A stretch of 64,000 nt of DNA from an uncultured bacterium. Its GTDB lineage: Bacteria > Cyanobacteriota > Vampirovibrionia > Gastranaerophilales > Gastranaerophilaceae. Within the stretch, counting starts at the first letter, position 1. Each line of letters begins with the position of its first letter. Below are positions 43,468 to 51,188 of this stretch, piece after piece. The notes under the pieces are model-generated. The model made no database searches. It saw nothing but the letters and a program-made list of their open reading frames with translations, and was not told where the DNA came from. Made by a program: the position numbers and the translations under genes. The DNA lies in the NCBI GenBank assembly GCA_949286705.1, contig CASEDF010000006.1, positions 1 to 64,000 on the forward strand. The letters are read 5' to 3'.

Positions 43468-45375
43468 TTAAATCTTATAAAAAGAATCAAGTGAAAGCTC
43501 AGGTGCTTGTCCAAGAGCCTTAAGCACTTCTTTTTCCCGTTCTTTTAGAGTGAGTCCCCTCATCTTCAAGCCTGATTTTATAACTTTTTTCTCACCTTCG
43601 GATTTAAAATCAAAAAGTTCCTTCAAATAAACTGCCAATTTTTCAGCTTTGGGATTTTGTTCCAGAAATTCTTTTTTAGAAAGATGTTTTACCCTTTGTC
43701 TTTTGTCAATAATAACTTTCCCTTCATGCGTACTTTCAAGAATCAAACAAGACTCGGGATCCAGATTCAATACATAATTAATATCACCTTTTTGAACTTT
43801 TACCGAATAATAAACAAAATCAACATACCGCGGTGACTTTACTCTGGAAACAGTAACCTGCGCACCGTCAGATGCGGTAAAAGAGACTCTGCCTGAGAAA
43901 ATCCTTCCGCTTGAAAGTTTTTCATGCACAAGGTGGGAACTCCTTTCTTCTATCGGAGTTTCGAATAAATTGTCCAATTTGCCTAAAACAGATGTAAGAT
44001 TTATATCAGAAAATAACGGATAGGATTCCATAGTTTTTTGTTTGACTACAACAGGTTTAACAATATTATCCAAATTAACAGAATTCTGATGTTCTCCGGC
44101 AGCCGGGAATTTATTCAACGGCATTGATACATTTTTGTGTACAAATTTTTCTTTCGCAGGCTTAACCTTTTTAGGTTTCATAGTATTTTTAACATCTGTA
44201 GTGATTTGCGGCTGTTTTACAAACGTTTTTTCGGTAATATTTTCTTTTTTAGGTTTAATAATTCTTGAGTTATTAACATTTTTCGTTTTATTTTGAGAAT
44301 ATATCGTTTTTTTCACTTTTTTAACACGATTATCAATAATAAAAGTTTTAAAATCATTTAAACCTTTATTAACAACCTCTAAAGCATCCTGAAGTTTAAG
44401 TTCTTGAATATCCTTATCAGAAATAAATTCCATTTTACGACCCCTGACAAAATCACAATCAAGTGCATCAGGAATAATTCTTGCCACTTTACCGTCTGCA
44501 AAGACTAAAAATCCATCATTGGCATTACCCTTTTTGTCACAAACCATCAGTTTAAAAACACGATTATCAGTGTTAGATTTTGACGGAGTATATGAATAAA
44601 TTTTTAAACCGTCAGGAGATTTAAAAAACATACTTTTAGAACGTAACTGTGCAAATTCACCAAAATATTCCTGTTTGATTCCGGCAACATCACGCCAATG
44701 ATTTATGTTAAAAAGAGATATAACATCACCAAAACTTTTCAGCACATTTTCAACTTCGGCTTTAATACCCTCACTTTTTTTAACGGAAACAAGGTCGTCA
44801 AGAAGTTTATGCATAGTGTTTGAAGTTTCGGTGCCGGTAAATTTCCTGCTTACGGTCTTAAAATTTTGCGTATAAAGCCCTAAATATTTAACTTCCTCTA
44901 AAAACGCATCCAAATTCCACCTTGAAAAAACTTCAGTATCCACCGGTACGGAAGATGCTTTTTCTTTCATAACAAACATGTCGCCGTTTTTATTTATCTT
45001 ATAACGTAATAAATTTTTATTTTCGGAATTCAAAAGCCCGAAAGTCAAAAGTTCATCACTGCCATCTCTTGTGTTTAACCTTGTTATTTGAAGCCTTTTA
45101 CCTTTTTCTCCAAGAAGATCCTCGAATAAAAAACCCTTCATTTTTTCACCTGAAACCAGCCCCGGATAAAGTGTCTTAAATTTTTTTTGCAAAATTCCGT
45201 TTAGTGAATTTACGAATTCATTAACTTTAATGAATTCATCGGAAATTTGAGAAACTTTTTCCAACTCATCAGGCTCAAGATGAAGTTTTTTTATAATACT
45301 GAATTTATTTGTGGTACCAAAAGCCGGATTATAACCGGAATTGTTATTTATAGAAGTAATATACGGGATAAACAT
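43468..45375 (-). CDS. Large lineage-type protein of unknown function
   Basis: 635 aa. N-terminus MFIPYITSINNNSGYNPAFGTTNKF resembles, in its x-F-G end, the starts of other unknown proteins in this window. No signal peptide or transmembrane helix. Two similar beta-rich halves seem to be present: ~90-310 (GSDELLTFGLLNSENKNLLRYKI ... MFVMKEK) and ~480-590 (FTASDGAQVTVSRVKSPRYVDFVYYSVKV), joined by a Lys-rich linker (~345-440, KTKNVNNSRIIKPKKENI...). I know no function. Monocistronic. Its upstream region holds a tandem TTTTGTGAGCA pair (45443-45465). Confidence 0.65.
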   Translation of the reverse strand: MFIPYITSINNNSGYNPAFGTTNKFSIIKKLHLEPDELEKVSQISDEFIKVNEFVNSLNGILQKKFKTLYPGLVSGEKMKGFLFEDLLGEKGKRLQITRLNTRDGSDELLTFGLLNSENKNLLRYKINKNGDMFVMKEKASSVPVDTEVFSRWNLDAFLEEVKYLGLYTQNFKTVSRKFTGTETSNTMHKLLDDLVSVKKSEGIKAEVENVLKSFGDVISLFNINHWRDVAGIKQEYFGEFAQLRSKSMFFKSPDGLKIYSYTPSKSNTDNRVFKLMVCDKKGNANDGFLVFADGKVARIIPDALDCDFVRGRKMEFISDKDIQELKLQDALEVVNKGLNDFKTFIIDNRVKKVKKTIYSQNKTKNVNNSRIIKPKKENITEKTFVKQPQITTDVKNTMKPKKVKPAKEKFVHKNVSMPLNKFPAAGEHQNSVNLDNIVKPVVVKQKTMESYPLFSDINLTSVLGKLDNLFETPIEERSSHLVHEKLSSGRIFSGRVSFTASDGAQVTVSRVKSPRYVDFVYYSVKVQKGDINYVLNLDPESCLILESTHEGKVIIDKRQRVKHLSKKEFLEQNPKAEKLAVYLKELFDFKSEGEKKVIKSGLKMRGLTLKEREKEVLKALGQAPELSLDSFYKI

Positions 45376-45486
45376 ACTTATTTAAAATACAAACATGTAT
45401 TTTTTTGACAGTAAAAAATATTTTTTCTATTGAAAAAATATTTTGTGAGCATTTTGTGAGCATTTAGAAAATGTAAGGCGACATCA

Positions 45487-45514
45487 AAAAAAATAAAAGG
45501 CTCGAAAGCCTTTT
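45487..45514 (-). terminator. Terminator of tRNA-Ser
   Basis: AAAAGGCT-TTCG-AGCCTTTT on the - strand followed by A-T7. Confidence 0.75.
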
Positions 45515-45519
45515 AAAAA

Positions 45520-45609
45520 CGGAGCAAGAGGGATTTGAACCCTCGAGGCAGGTTAGACCCACCTAACACCTTAGCAGGGTGCCGCCTTCAGCCACTCGGC
45601 CATTACTCC
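45520..45609 (-). tRNA. tRNA-Ser(GCT)
   Basis: On the - strand: acceptor GGAGTAA / TTGCTCC, D arm GGCCGAGTGGC, anticodon loop CTGCTAA (anticodon GCT), long class II variable arm (TTAGGTGGGTCTAA-type stem), T arm GGGTTCAAATCCC, discriminator G. CCA not encoded. Confidence 0.95.
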
Positions 45610-45648
45610 GTATTTTCATGCCGGCAAATTTTGATTGCCGATAAGTCA

Positions 45649-45683
45649 AGTATAGCATAAATATTTTTTTTTTAAAGAGGTTA
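45649..45683. repeat. Left direct repeat flanking the GT-D gene
   Basis: AGTATAGCATAAATA, T-run of 10, AAAGAGGTTA. The same sequence with 7 T and one C/T change occurs at 46794-46825 in the thiG upstream region. Confidence 0.75.
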
Positions 45684-45763
45684 ATTTTGAGATTTATATA
45701 GCAAATTCCATAAATATTATAAAAAGCACGTCATTCTAAGGGCTTTAGCCTGAAAAATCATAT

Positions 45764-46678
45764 TTATATAGATACTTTGGTTATACGCTTATAAAAATCT
45801 CCGACATCCAGCGCCTGATAGCCGATTTCAGATAGCCGGTAAGCTAAAACCGTTGCCGCAAATCCGCACTCCAGATATATCAAATAATCTTTCGGATATT
45901 TTGTAATTTTATCGAAAATTTCATTATATTCTCTGTAACATTCAACAGACGGCACTTCAATAAAATGTCTTGATTGCACCTCATTGAATACATTTAACGG
46001 ATCCGAATTTAACATGGATTCTTTTGATGCAACAAAGACAACATTTCTGTTTTTCCAAAGATTTTTAATATATTCAATATGCTCAATATCCAGATAAGAA
46101 TATTCCGCCCTTTTTTTCATATTCAAAACTTGAGTACGAATACTCTTTATACTATAATGGCTAAAGCAGTATGCGTCACCATAAAAATTATCGGAGTTAA
46201 ACTTTATCTTTTTATAAATTTTATCAATAAATTTCAAATAATAAAAACAAAACCACTGAGTTGTTGTACGATATAAATGAAAAGGATTAATACATACTAA
46301 ACAATTATCATTACTACCCTTTTTACATATCTCCAGCAATTCTCGCTGCAAATCAGCTGTAGCCTGATCAGGTGCATCTTTAAACATAATCATATATTCG
46401 CCATCACCTATTCGTGCACAGGACAGTTTGTTTTCTACAATAGATTCTATAGTTTTTTCAACGGAATAAATATTTTTCGGATATTCTTTTTCTTTTTCTA
46501 TCAAAAAATTTATATCATCAGGTGAAAAAACATACGATTGAAAATCCCAAAAAAGAAGGCTCCTCAACCTGCACTTTTCCTTGAAGAGGGCGGCCGCCCC
46601 CCCCCCGAAGGCCGCATTGCACATGAACCTGAAAAATTGATATTTTATAAAATTCAAATGGCGTTCTTTCAAAAACAT
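45764..46678 (-). CDS. Phase-variable GT-D fold glycosyltransferase (DUF1792)
   Basis: 304 aa from the ATG at 46678, chosen for its AAGGAGG Shine-Dalgarno. GT-D/DUF1792 features: SCARIGDGEYMIM (R89-x-G-D-G-E, donor/metal site), ASKESMLNSDPL and the C-terminal DYLIYLECGFAATVLAYRLSEIGYQALDVGDFYKRI. Such enzymes extend glycans on surface adhesins or polysaccharides. Odd: codons 25-28 are a run of ten G (46597-46606) flanked by GCGGCC/GGCCGC, very GC-rich in this AT-rich gene. Losing or gaining one G leads to an early stop, so expression is likely ON/OFF switched; the present sequence is ON. Flanked by direct repeats. Confidence 0.85.
   Translation of the reverse strand: MFLKERHLNFIKYQFFRFMCNAAFGGGAAALFKEKCRLRSLLFWDFQSYVFSPDDINFLIEKEKEYPKNIYSVEKTIESIVENKLSCARIGDGEYMIMFKDAPDQATADLQRELLEICKKGSNDNCLVCINPFHLYRTTTQWFCFYYLKFIDKIYKKIKFNSDNFYGDAYCFSHYSIKSIRTQVLNMKKRAEYSYLDIEHIEYIKNLWKNRNVVFVASKESMLNSDPLNVFNEVQSRHFIEVPSVECYREYNEIFDKITKYPKDYLIYLECGFAATVLAYRLSEIGYQALDVGDFYKRITKVSI
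46591..46616 (-). repeat. G10 homopolymer within inverted GC-rich arms
   Basis: Ten consecutive C on the + strand (46597-46606) between CGGCC and GGCCGC arms. A slipped-strand hot spot inside the coding sequence. Confidence 0.9.
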
Positions 46679-46793
46679 AAAACCTCCTTTAGTAAAAACA
46701 GCTTGACACAATAAAGCTTTGCCCCGTAAGAAATCCGCATTCAGATGCCCGAAGATTTTAAGATGTCCGCATGGGGAACCAGTAGATATAACG

Positions 46794-46825
46794 AGTATAG
46801 CATAAATATTTTTTTAAAGAGGCTA
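46794..46825. repeat. Right direct repeat flanking the GT-D gene
   Basis: AGTATAGCATAAATA, T7, AAAGAGGCTA; second copy of 45649-45683, lying ~50 nt before the thiG start. Confidence 0.75.
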
Positions 46826-46871
46826 AAAATTATTTTTTGTTTTATAATATTCTTATATAGGAGAGAAAATT

Positions 46872-47645
46872 ATGACAGTAAGAATTGCGGACAAAGAATT
46901 CACCTCAAGATTAATGGTTGGCACAGGAAAATTTGATAATTTTGAAATAATGGAAAAAGCCCACAAAGCAAGCGGTGCGGAAATTGTTACCGTTGCAATA
47001 AGAAGAGTTGATATGAAAGCACCGGGGCACGTAGGATTAATGGACCATATTGACCTTAATAAATACTGGCTTTTACCGAACACTGCAGGCTGTGCAACGG
47101 CAGAAGAAGCAATTCGTGTTGCAAGACTTTCAAAAGCTATGGGTATAAATAACTGGATTAAGTTAGAAGTTATTCCCGATCCAACATATTTAATGCCGGA
47201 TCCGATTGCAACTTTGGAAGCAGCAAAAGTACTTGTTGATGAAGGATTTACCGTGCTGCCTTATATAAATGCGGATCCGATCTTAGCAAAAAGACTTGAA
47301 GAAATAGGCTGTGCAACAATTATGCCTTTGGCATCTCCCATAGGTTCAGGTCAGGGAGTAAAAACACTTGAAAATATAAAAATTATTATTGAACAGGCAA
47401 ATGTTCCGGTTGTTGTAGATGCCGGAATAGGGGTTCCGTCAGATGCTGCGACCGTTATGGAATGCGGAGCTGATTTTTGTCTTATAAATACTGCTATTGC
47501 CAAGGCGCAAGATCCTGTCAAAATGGCAGAAGCATTCAAATACGGTGTAATGGCAGGCCGCGCAGCTTACGAAGCAGGCAGAATGCCCAAAAAAGAAATC
47601 GCCTCAGCATCTTCACCTCTTGTTGGTGTTGTCGGCAAAAATTAA
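46872..47645 (+). CDS. thiG: Thiazole synthase
   Basis: 257 aa, normal length. Signatures: [26 protein letters not shown] (the catalytic Lys is expected in [11 protein letters not shown], ~97), [25 protein letters not shown] (phosphate site) and [29 protein letters not shown]. Makes the thiamine thiazole phosphate from deoxyxylulose-5-phosphate, dehydroglycine and ThiS thiocarboxylate. No thiS, thiF or thiH in the window. GGAGAG Shine-Dalgarno, TATAAT near 46843. Thiamine made here would supply the transketolase-type enzyme at 3376. Confidence 0.95.
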   Translation: MTVRIADKEFTSRLMVGTGKFDNFEIMEKAHKASGAEIVTVAIRRVDMKAPGHVGLMDHIDLNKYWLLPNTAGCATAEEAIRVARLSKAMGINNWIKLEVIPDPTYLMPDPIATLEAAKVLVDEGFTVLPYINADPILAKRLEEIGCATIMPLASPIGSGQGVKTLENIKIIIEQANVPVVVDAGIGVPSDAATVMECGADFCLINTAIAKAQDPVKMAEAFKYGVMAGRAAYEAGRMPKKEIASASSPLVGVVGKN

Positions 47646-47660
47646 CGAAAGGTTTTAAAT

Positions 47661-48176
47661 ATGATAGAAATGAAAGTTATGGGCATTGCCCTTGATACAA
47701 GAACAGGTTCTCCGATAGTTGTTTTGCACGACAAAGACAACAGAAAAGCTTTGCCTATCTGGATAGGTTCAGCTGAAGCAAGCGCGATTATAAGAAAAAT
47801 CGAAAACCTTAAAGTCGCACGCCCGATGACGCATGACTTAATAATAAATATTATTGAAAAAACAGGCTATACACTTGATCGAGTCGAAATTAACGACGTT
47901 GAAAAAGAAACTTATTTTGCGACATTGTTTTTAAAAGACGAAAACTACAACTTTATTGAAATAGATTCCCGTCCGTCAGATGCTATCGCTATCGCAATAA
48001 GAGTTGATGCGCCGATATTTGTAACGGCAAATGTTCTCTCTAACGGTTCCGTTTCAACTGATACAGCGAAAGATGAGGAAGAAGCTCAGGAATTCAAAAA
48101 CTTTATCCAGAGCATTAAACCGTCTGATTTTGCCAAATTAATGAAAGACAATGAACGCCATGAAAGTGATCAATAG
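47661..48176 (+). CDS. Bifunctional nuclease family protein (DUF151/BFN)
   Basis: 171 aa. DUF151 core ~1-130: MKVMGIALDTRTGSPIVVL, LPIWIGSAEASAI, RPMTHDLIINIIEKTG and IEIDSRPSDAIAIAIRVDAPIFV. Plant members have DNase/RNase activity; bacterial role is not established. The C-terminal ~40 residues are acidic and Lys-rich. AAAGG Shine-Dalgarno, 15 nt after thiG, so probably co-transcribed. Convergent with a 62-aa gene. Confidence 0.9.
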   Translation: MIEMKVMGIALDTRTGSPIVVLHDKDNRKALPIWIGSAEASAIIRKIENLKVARPMTHDLIINIIEKTGYTLDRVEINDVEKETYFATLFLKDENYNFIEIDSRPSDAIAIAIRVDAPIFVTANVLSNGSVSTDTAKDEEEAQEFKNFIQSIKPSDFAKLMKDNERHESDQ

Positions 48177-48177
48177 A

Positions 48178-48366
48178 TTAAGCGAGCAAATCCAATTTAT
48201 TTGCTAACGGCGTTGCGCCTAAATTTGTGCTTGATACAGCCGGATGAAGTTCTCTGTCTTTTACAGCATTAACACCGGATGCAATACCTTGTGCCGAATT
48301 GTTCTGTGCATATTGAATTTTATTAACGTTGAATAAATTTCCAAATTGTACTGCATTTACAGGCAT
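48178..48366 (-). CDS. Small protein with N-terminal QFG motif
   Basis: 62 aa. MPVNAVQFGNLFNVNKIQ... then an Asn/Gln/Ala-rich chain without cysteine or transmembrane helix. A GGGG Shine-Dalgarno lies upstream. The N-terminus resembles those of unknown proteins at 43468 (NPAFG) and 48907 (DVSFG). Unknown function. Confidence 0.55.
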   Translation of the reverse strand: MPVNAVQFGNLFNVNKIQYAQNNSAQGIASGVNAVKDRELHPAVSSTNLGATPLANKLDLLA

Positions 48367-48442
48367 AATTAAATCCCCAATTTTTCCCTATATTATAATA
48401 AAGGAACAGAGGATTAAAAAATTGCCTGTTTGTTACAAAATA

Positions 48443-48604
48443 TTACATCAGAAAAAAATTTTTCTGATAATTCAAATTATAAATCGGCTTTGCAGGATTA
48501 AATTTCGGAATAAATACCCCTAACTGCGCTTCCTCTTCTTTTCTAAAACCGGACAGCCCTATAATCCTATCATCGTCTTTAAATAAATTTTTTAAAAATT
48601 CCAT
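48443..48604 (-). CDS. 53-aa hypothetical protein
   Basis: 53 codons and TAA. MEFLKNLFKDDDRIIGLSGF and then REEE-type charged and FIPKFNPAKPIYNLNY segments. The ATG has GAAGGTG 6-12 nt upstream. No signal peptide. No homology recognised; it could be the remnant of a larger protein, but start and codon use look normal. Confidence 0.5.
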   Translation of the reverse strand: MEFLKNLFKDDDRIIGLSGFRKEEEAQLGVFIPKFNPAKPIYNLNYQKNFFLM

Positions 48605-48676
48605 TTATTCACCTTCTTATGTTTAGTGTATAATGTTATTAATAATAAACTTACAAAAGTCAAAAGGAGAAGAAAT

Positions 48677-48880
48677 ATGACACAAAAAATTACAAAAGAA
48701 ATGAATATTATGGATATAGTTCAAGCTTGTCCGCAAAGTATTGAAGTATTCCAAAAATACGGCTTAGGATGCATCGGATGCGCTGCTGCACGCTTCGAAA
48801 ACCTTGAGGCAGGCGCAAGAGTCCACGGTTTCGATCCTGATGCAATGGTTGCCGATATCAATGCATTAATTGAAGAATAA
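48677..48880 (+). CDS. DUF1858 domain protein
   Basis: 67 aa from the ATG at 48677 (AAGGAG Shine-Dalgarno). Whole protein is the DUF1858 domain: ITKEMNIMDIVQACPQSIEVF, then GLGCIGCAAARFENLEAGARVHG (CxGC pair) and DINALIEE. Family members are found with hybrid-cluster proteins and ScdA-type repair proteins in anaerobes, so a redox or iron-sulfur link is likely but unproved. Confidence 0.88.
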   Translation: MTQKITKEMNIMDIVQACPQSIEVFQKYGLGCIGCAAARFENLEAGARVHGFDPDAMVADINALIEE

Positions 48881-48909
48881 AAAAGAGGTTCATAAGAACC
48901 TCTTTTTTA
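48881..48909. terminator. Bidirectional terminator
   Basis: AAAAGAGGTTC / GAACCTCTTTT stem (11 bp, 48881-48891 with 48896-48906). A- and T-runs allow use by both the DUF1858 gene and the convergent gene ending at 48907. Confidence 0.8.
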
Positions 48910-50904
48910 AGCTTTATTCAAAAAACCTGCCATTGTCGGCTTATTTGTAACGACTCTCATTGAGTCCGGAACTTGTGTTTGTTTTGCCATATTTTTAATG
49001 GATTGTTCTTTTTGTTCTGCAATACGTTGTTTTGTCATATTTTCGCAGTGTTTTGATATCCATATCATTAATGCCGGTACCAGGAAGATTGTTGATGCAA
49101 AACCGAACACACTGTTGTATGTCTTTGCTCTTTTAACAAGAGTATTACCTTCATCTGCAAGCTTTTTGATGATAGTTTTATAAGCATCCGTATCTTTTGC
49201 TTTATCAAAAGCTTTTATAATATCGCCCAGCTTCATATTTTTCTCGGGTGCTTTGCCTAGAATTGTTGTTGCAGCAGCTTTAATATCTTTATCTATATTA
49301 AGCATTTTGCCGACATTACCTCCGTTGCTGTCAACAAAACGGAACATATCATTTATACCGTCTTTATATGCGGCAATATTACTGTAATTTGCTCTGATTC
49401 TGGTATCGTCCAGAACTTGAACCCCGCCTGACGGATATACATAATGCCAGATTTTTTTGAATATAGAATCATCACTGTTATGAGGCTTCGTATTCAATGC
49501 CAGACCTGAGGTTTTCGCAAACACATCGGAAAATACTCTGGTAAGAATTTTTGCGCCGAAAAGAATGGATAAGAAACTTGTCACATCACGGAATAAAATT
49601 TCTTTTCTGTCAGTGTTGCTCTGTGCATGCTTTAATCTTGGCGGCAGACAAAATCCGAACAACAATGTCAGCATTGCAGGCATTGACATAGTCGCACCAT
49701 CAAATTCAAACCCGTCAGAAATACCTTTCAAAAATTTATTGTCGGTAACTGTACTTCCGACTCTTGCCATTGCACTGCCAAGACCCGTAAAAGAAGGCTC
49801 AACTTTTGGGGTATTATCTTCGGTCTTTTCTTCTTTTACATCTTTATTATCTTTTGAAAAAGTCGGATTTGCCGTTTTATTTACGTTTTGCTGTTGCACA
49901 TCAAGACCGTCCAATCCCGGATCACGACCTTTGGTTACATGGTTATAAAGCTTCGGAATTATTGTATAGAAGCCGACAACAGCAAGCCACATTGTGATAT
50001 TTGATAAAAATCTGGTGCCGGAACGGCGTTTACCTAAAGTTTCAACAAATTTTTCAATATCTTCAGGTTGAACACTCTTAACGTCTTTGAATTTTTTATT
50101 TACATGTTTAATAGCATCATTTGCGTAATCATTCATATGCCCAAGAACAGATTTGAATGAAGTGGCAATTTTTTTACCGTTTGCACCGGTGTATTCAGCG
50201 ACAACCTTATCACTGTCAGCACCCAGATATTTTTTACGAATATCAACAAAATCCTTCAATAAATCATGCTGCAAATCCTGAGCTGAACCTTCTACATGCT
50301 TTCCGGTTAAATGTTTCCAAAAACCTTTTTTTGGTGCTTTTTCAGCGGTGATTAATTTGTCTGCGAAACTTTTTGCAGCAGCTTCCAGCTCTTCACCTTG
50401 AAGCGCGTTATCAGTTGATGCCGACAACATGTTTTTAAATACATTTTCATAAAATCCATGTTTTGCAGCCGCAGCATCACCTAAAATTGAAACATTGGCT
50501 TTAGCATAATCTTTAAATGTACCGCCCAAACCGTTTATAAAATCAACAGGAACATTATTTGCGGTACCTGAAATCTTTTTAATACCTGCCATTAAAAATG
50601 CAGGAATTATAAACGCGCTGGGACCGCTTAAAATTTCACGAATACCTTCCTTCTTTGCGAAATCCCAATTTAACTGTCCGGTTTTATCATGATTACGGTA
50701 CATTCCGGTCAAAACACGGGGACCTGCCATGCCAAGAAAATCCTGCATGATAAATGATGCCGCAAAACCGCCTCTGTCTATTGCATCCATTAAAGTAATG
50801 ACCGGATTACCCGCATTACCGAATGAAACATCATTGCGTTTTTTCTGATTATTATAATTACGATTGGAATCTACGCTTGCTAATTGAACTGATTTTACTG
50901 ACAT
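48907..50904 (-). CDS. Large lineage-type membrane protein of unknown function
   Basis: 665 aa. N-terminus MSVKSVQLASVDSN...KRNDVSFGNAG; the DVSFG motif sits at ~26-30. A block GPRVLTGMYRNHDKTGQL...KKEGIREILSGPSAFIIPAF (~61-105) is similar in layout to blocks in the two proteins at 52675 and 53304. Several hydrophobic segments (~95-112, ~305-325, ~410-430, ~455-475, ~625-645) point to a membrane protein. No known domain. Promoter at 51030-51058 gives a ~120-nt leader; GGGA Shine-Dalgarno. Confidence 0.7.
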   Translation of the reverse strand: MSVKSVQLASVDSNRNYNNQKKRNDVSFGNAGNPVITLMDAIDRGGFAASFIMQDFLGMAGPRVLTGMYRNHDKTGQLNWDFAKKEGIREILSGPSAFIIPAFLMAGIKKISGTANNVPVDFINGLGGTFKDYAKANVSILGDAAAAKHGFYENVFKNMLSASTDNALQGEELEAAAKSFADKLITAEKAPKKGFWKHLTGKHVEGSAQDLQHDLLKDFVDIRKKYLGADSDKVVAEYTGANGKKIATSFKSVLGHMNDYANDAIKHVNKKFKDVKSVQPEDIEKFVETLGKRRSGTRFLSNITMWLAVVGFYTIIPKLYNHVTKGRDPGLDGLDVQQQNVNKTANPTFSKDNKDVKEEKTEDNTPKVEPSFTGLGSAMARVGSTVTDNKFLKGISDGFEFDGATMSMPAMLTLLFGFCLPPRLKHAQSNTDRKEILFRDVTSFLSILFGAKILTRVFSDVFAKTSGLALNTKPHNSDDSIFKKIWHYVYPSGGVQVLDDTRIRANYSNIAAYKDGINDMFRFVDSNGGNVGKMLNIDKDIKAAATTILGKAPEKNMKLGDIIKAFDKAKDTDAYKTIIKKLADEGNTLVKRAKTYNSVFGFASTIFLVPALMIWISKHCENMTKQRIAEQKEQSIKNMAKQTQVPDSMRVVTNKPTMAGFLNKA

Positions 50905-51029
50905 GTCCCTACTAACTTTTACTATCTACACACATATTTTAAAAAACTTACCATGACACTTATTGCTTTTTTTCGCCTAATCTTTAAGAAACATTAACAA
51001 AAAGATAAATGTATTTAATAAGTGTACTT

Positions 51030-51058
51030 ATTATACTTAATCCAAAATTATTTTGCAA
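51030..51058 (-). promoter_or_regulatory. Promoter of the 665-aa protein gene
   Basis: TTGCAA (51058-51053), 17 nt, TATAAT (51035-51030) on the - strand; unlike its divergent neighbour it leaves a ~120-nt leader. Confidence 0.65.
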
Positions 51059-51153
51059 GTCATCTACTACAATTGTAACATTTGCGTAACAATAACATTA
51101 AAACTCTTGTATATCTTGAAGAAATACTACTATATATGTAGCAATACAAAAAA

Positions 51154-51182
51154 TTGACATGTAAAAAATAGTATAATAAACT
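51154..51182 (+). promoter_or_regulatory. Leaderless promoter of trmFO
   Basis: TTGACA (51154-51159), 17 nt, TAAACT (51177-51182), 6 nt to the ATG at 51189. Confidence 0.65.
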
Positions 51183-51188
51183 AAAAAA

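Noticed and set aside
45443-45465. Tandem TTTTGTGAGCA pair as a regulatory array
   Set aside because: Only two copies; too short to call anything beyond a local duplication.
46591-46616. G10 tract as a simple assembly error
   Set aside because: Considered, but the frame is open through the tract and long on both sides, and the GC-rich arms encode plausible residues; kept as a real tract while noting that read data should confirm it.
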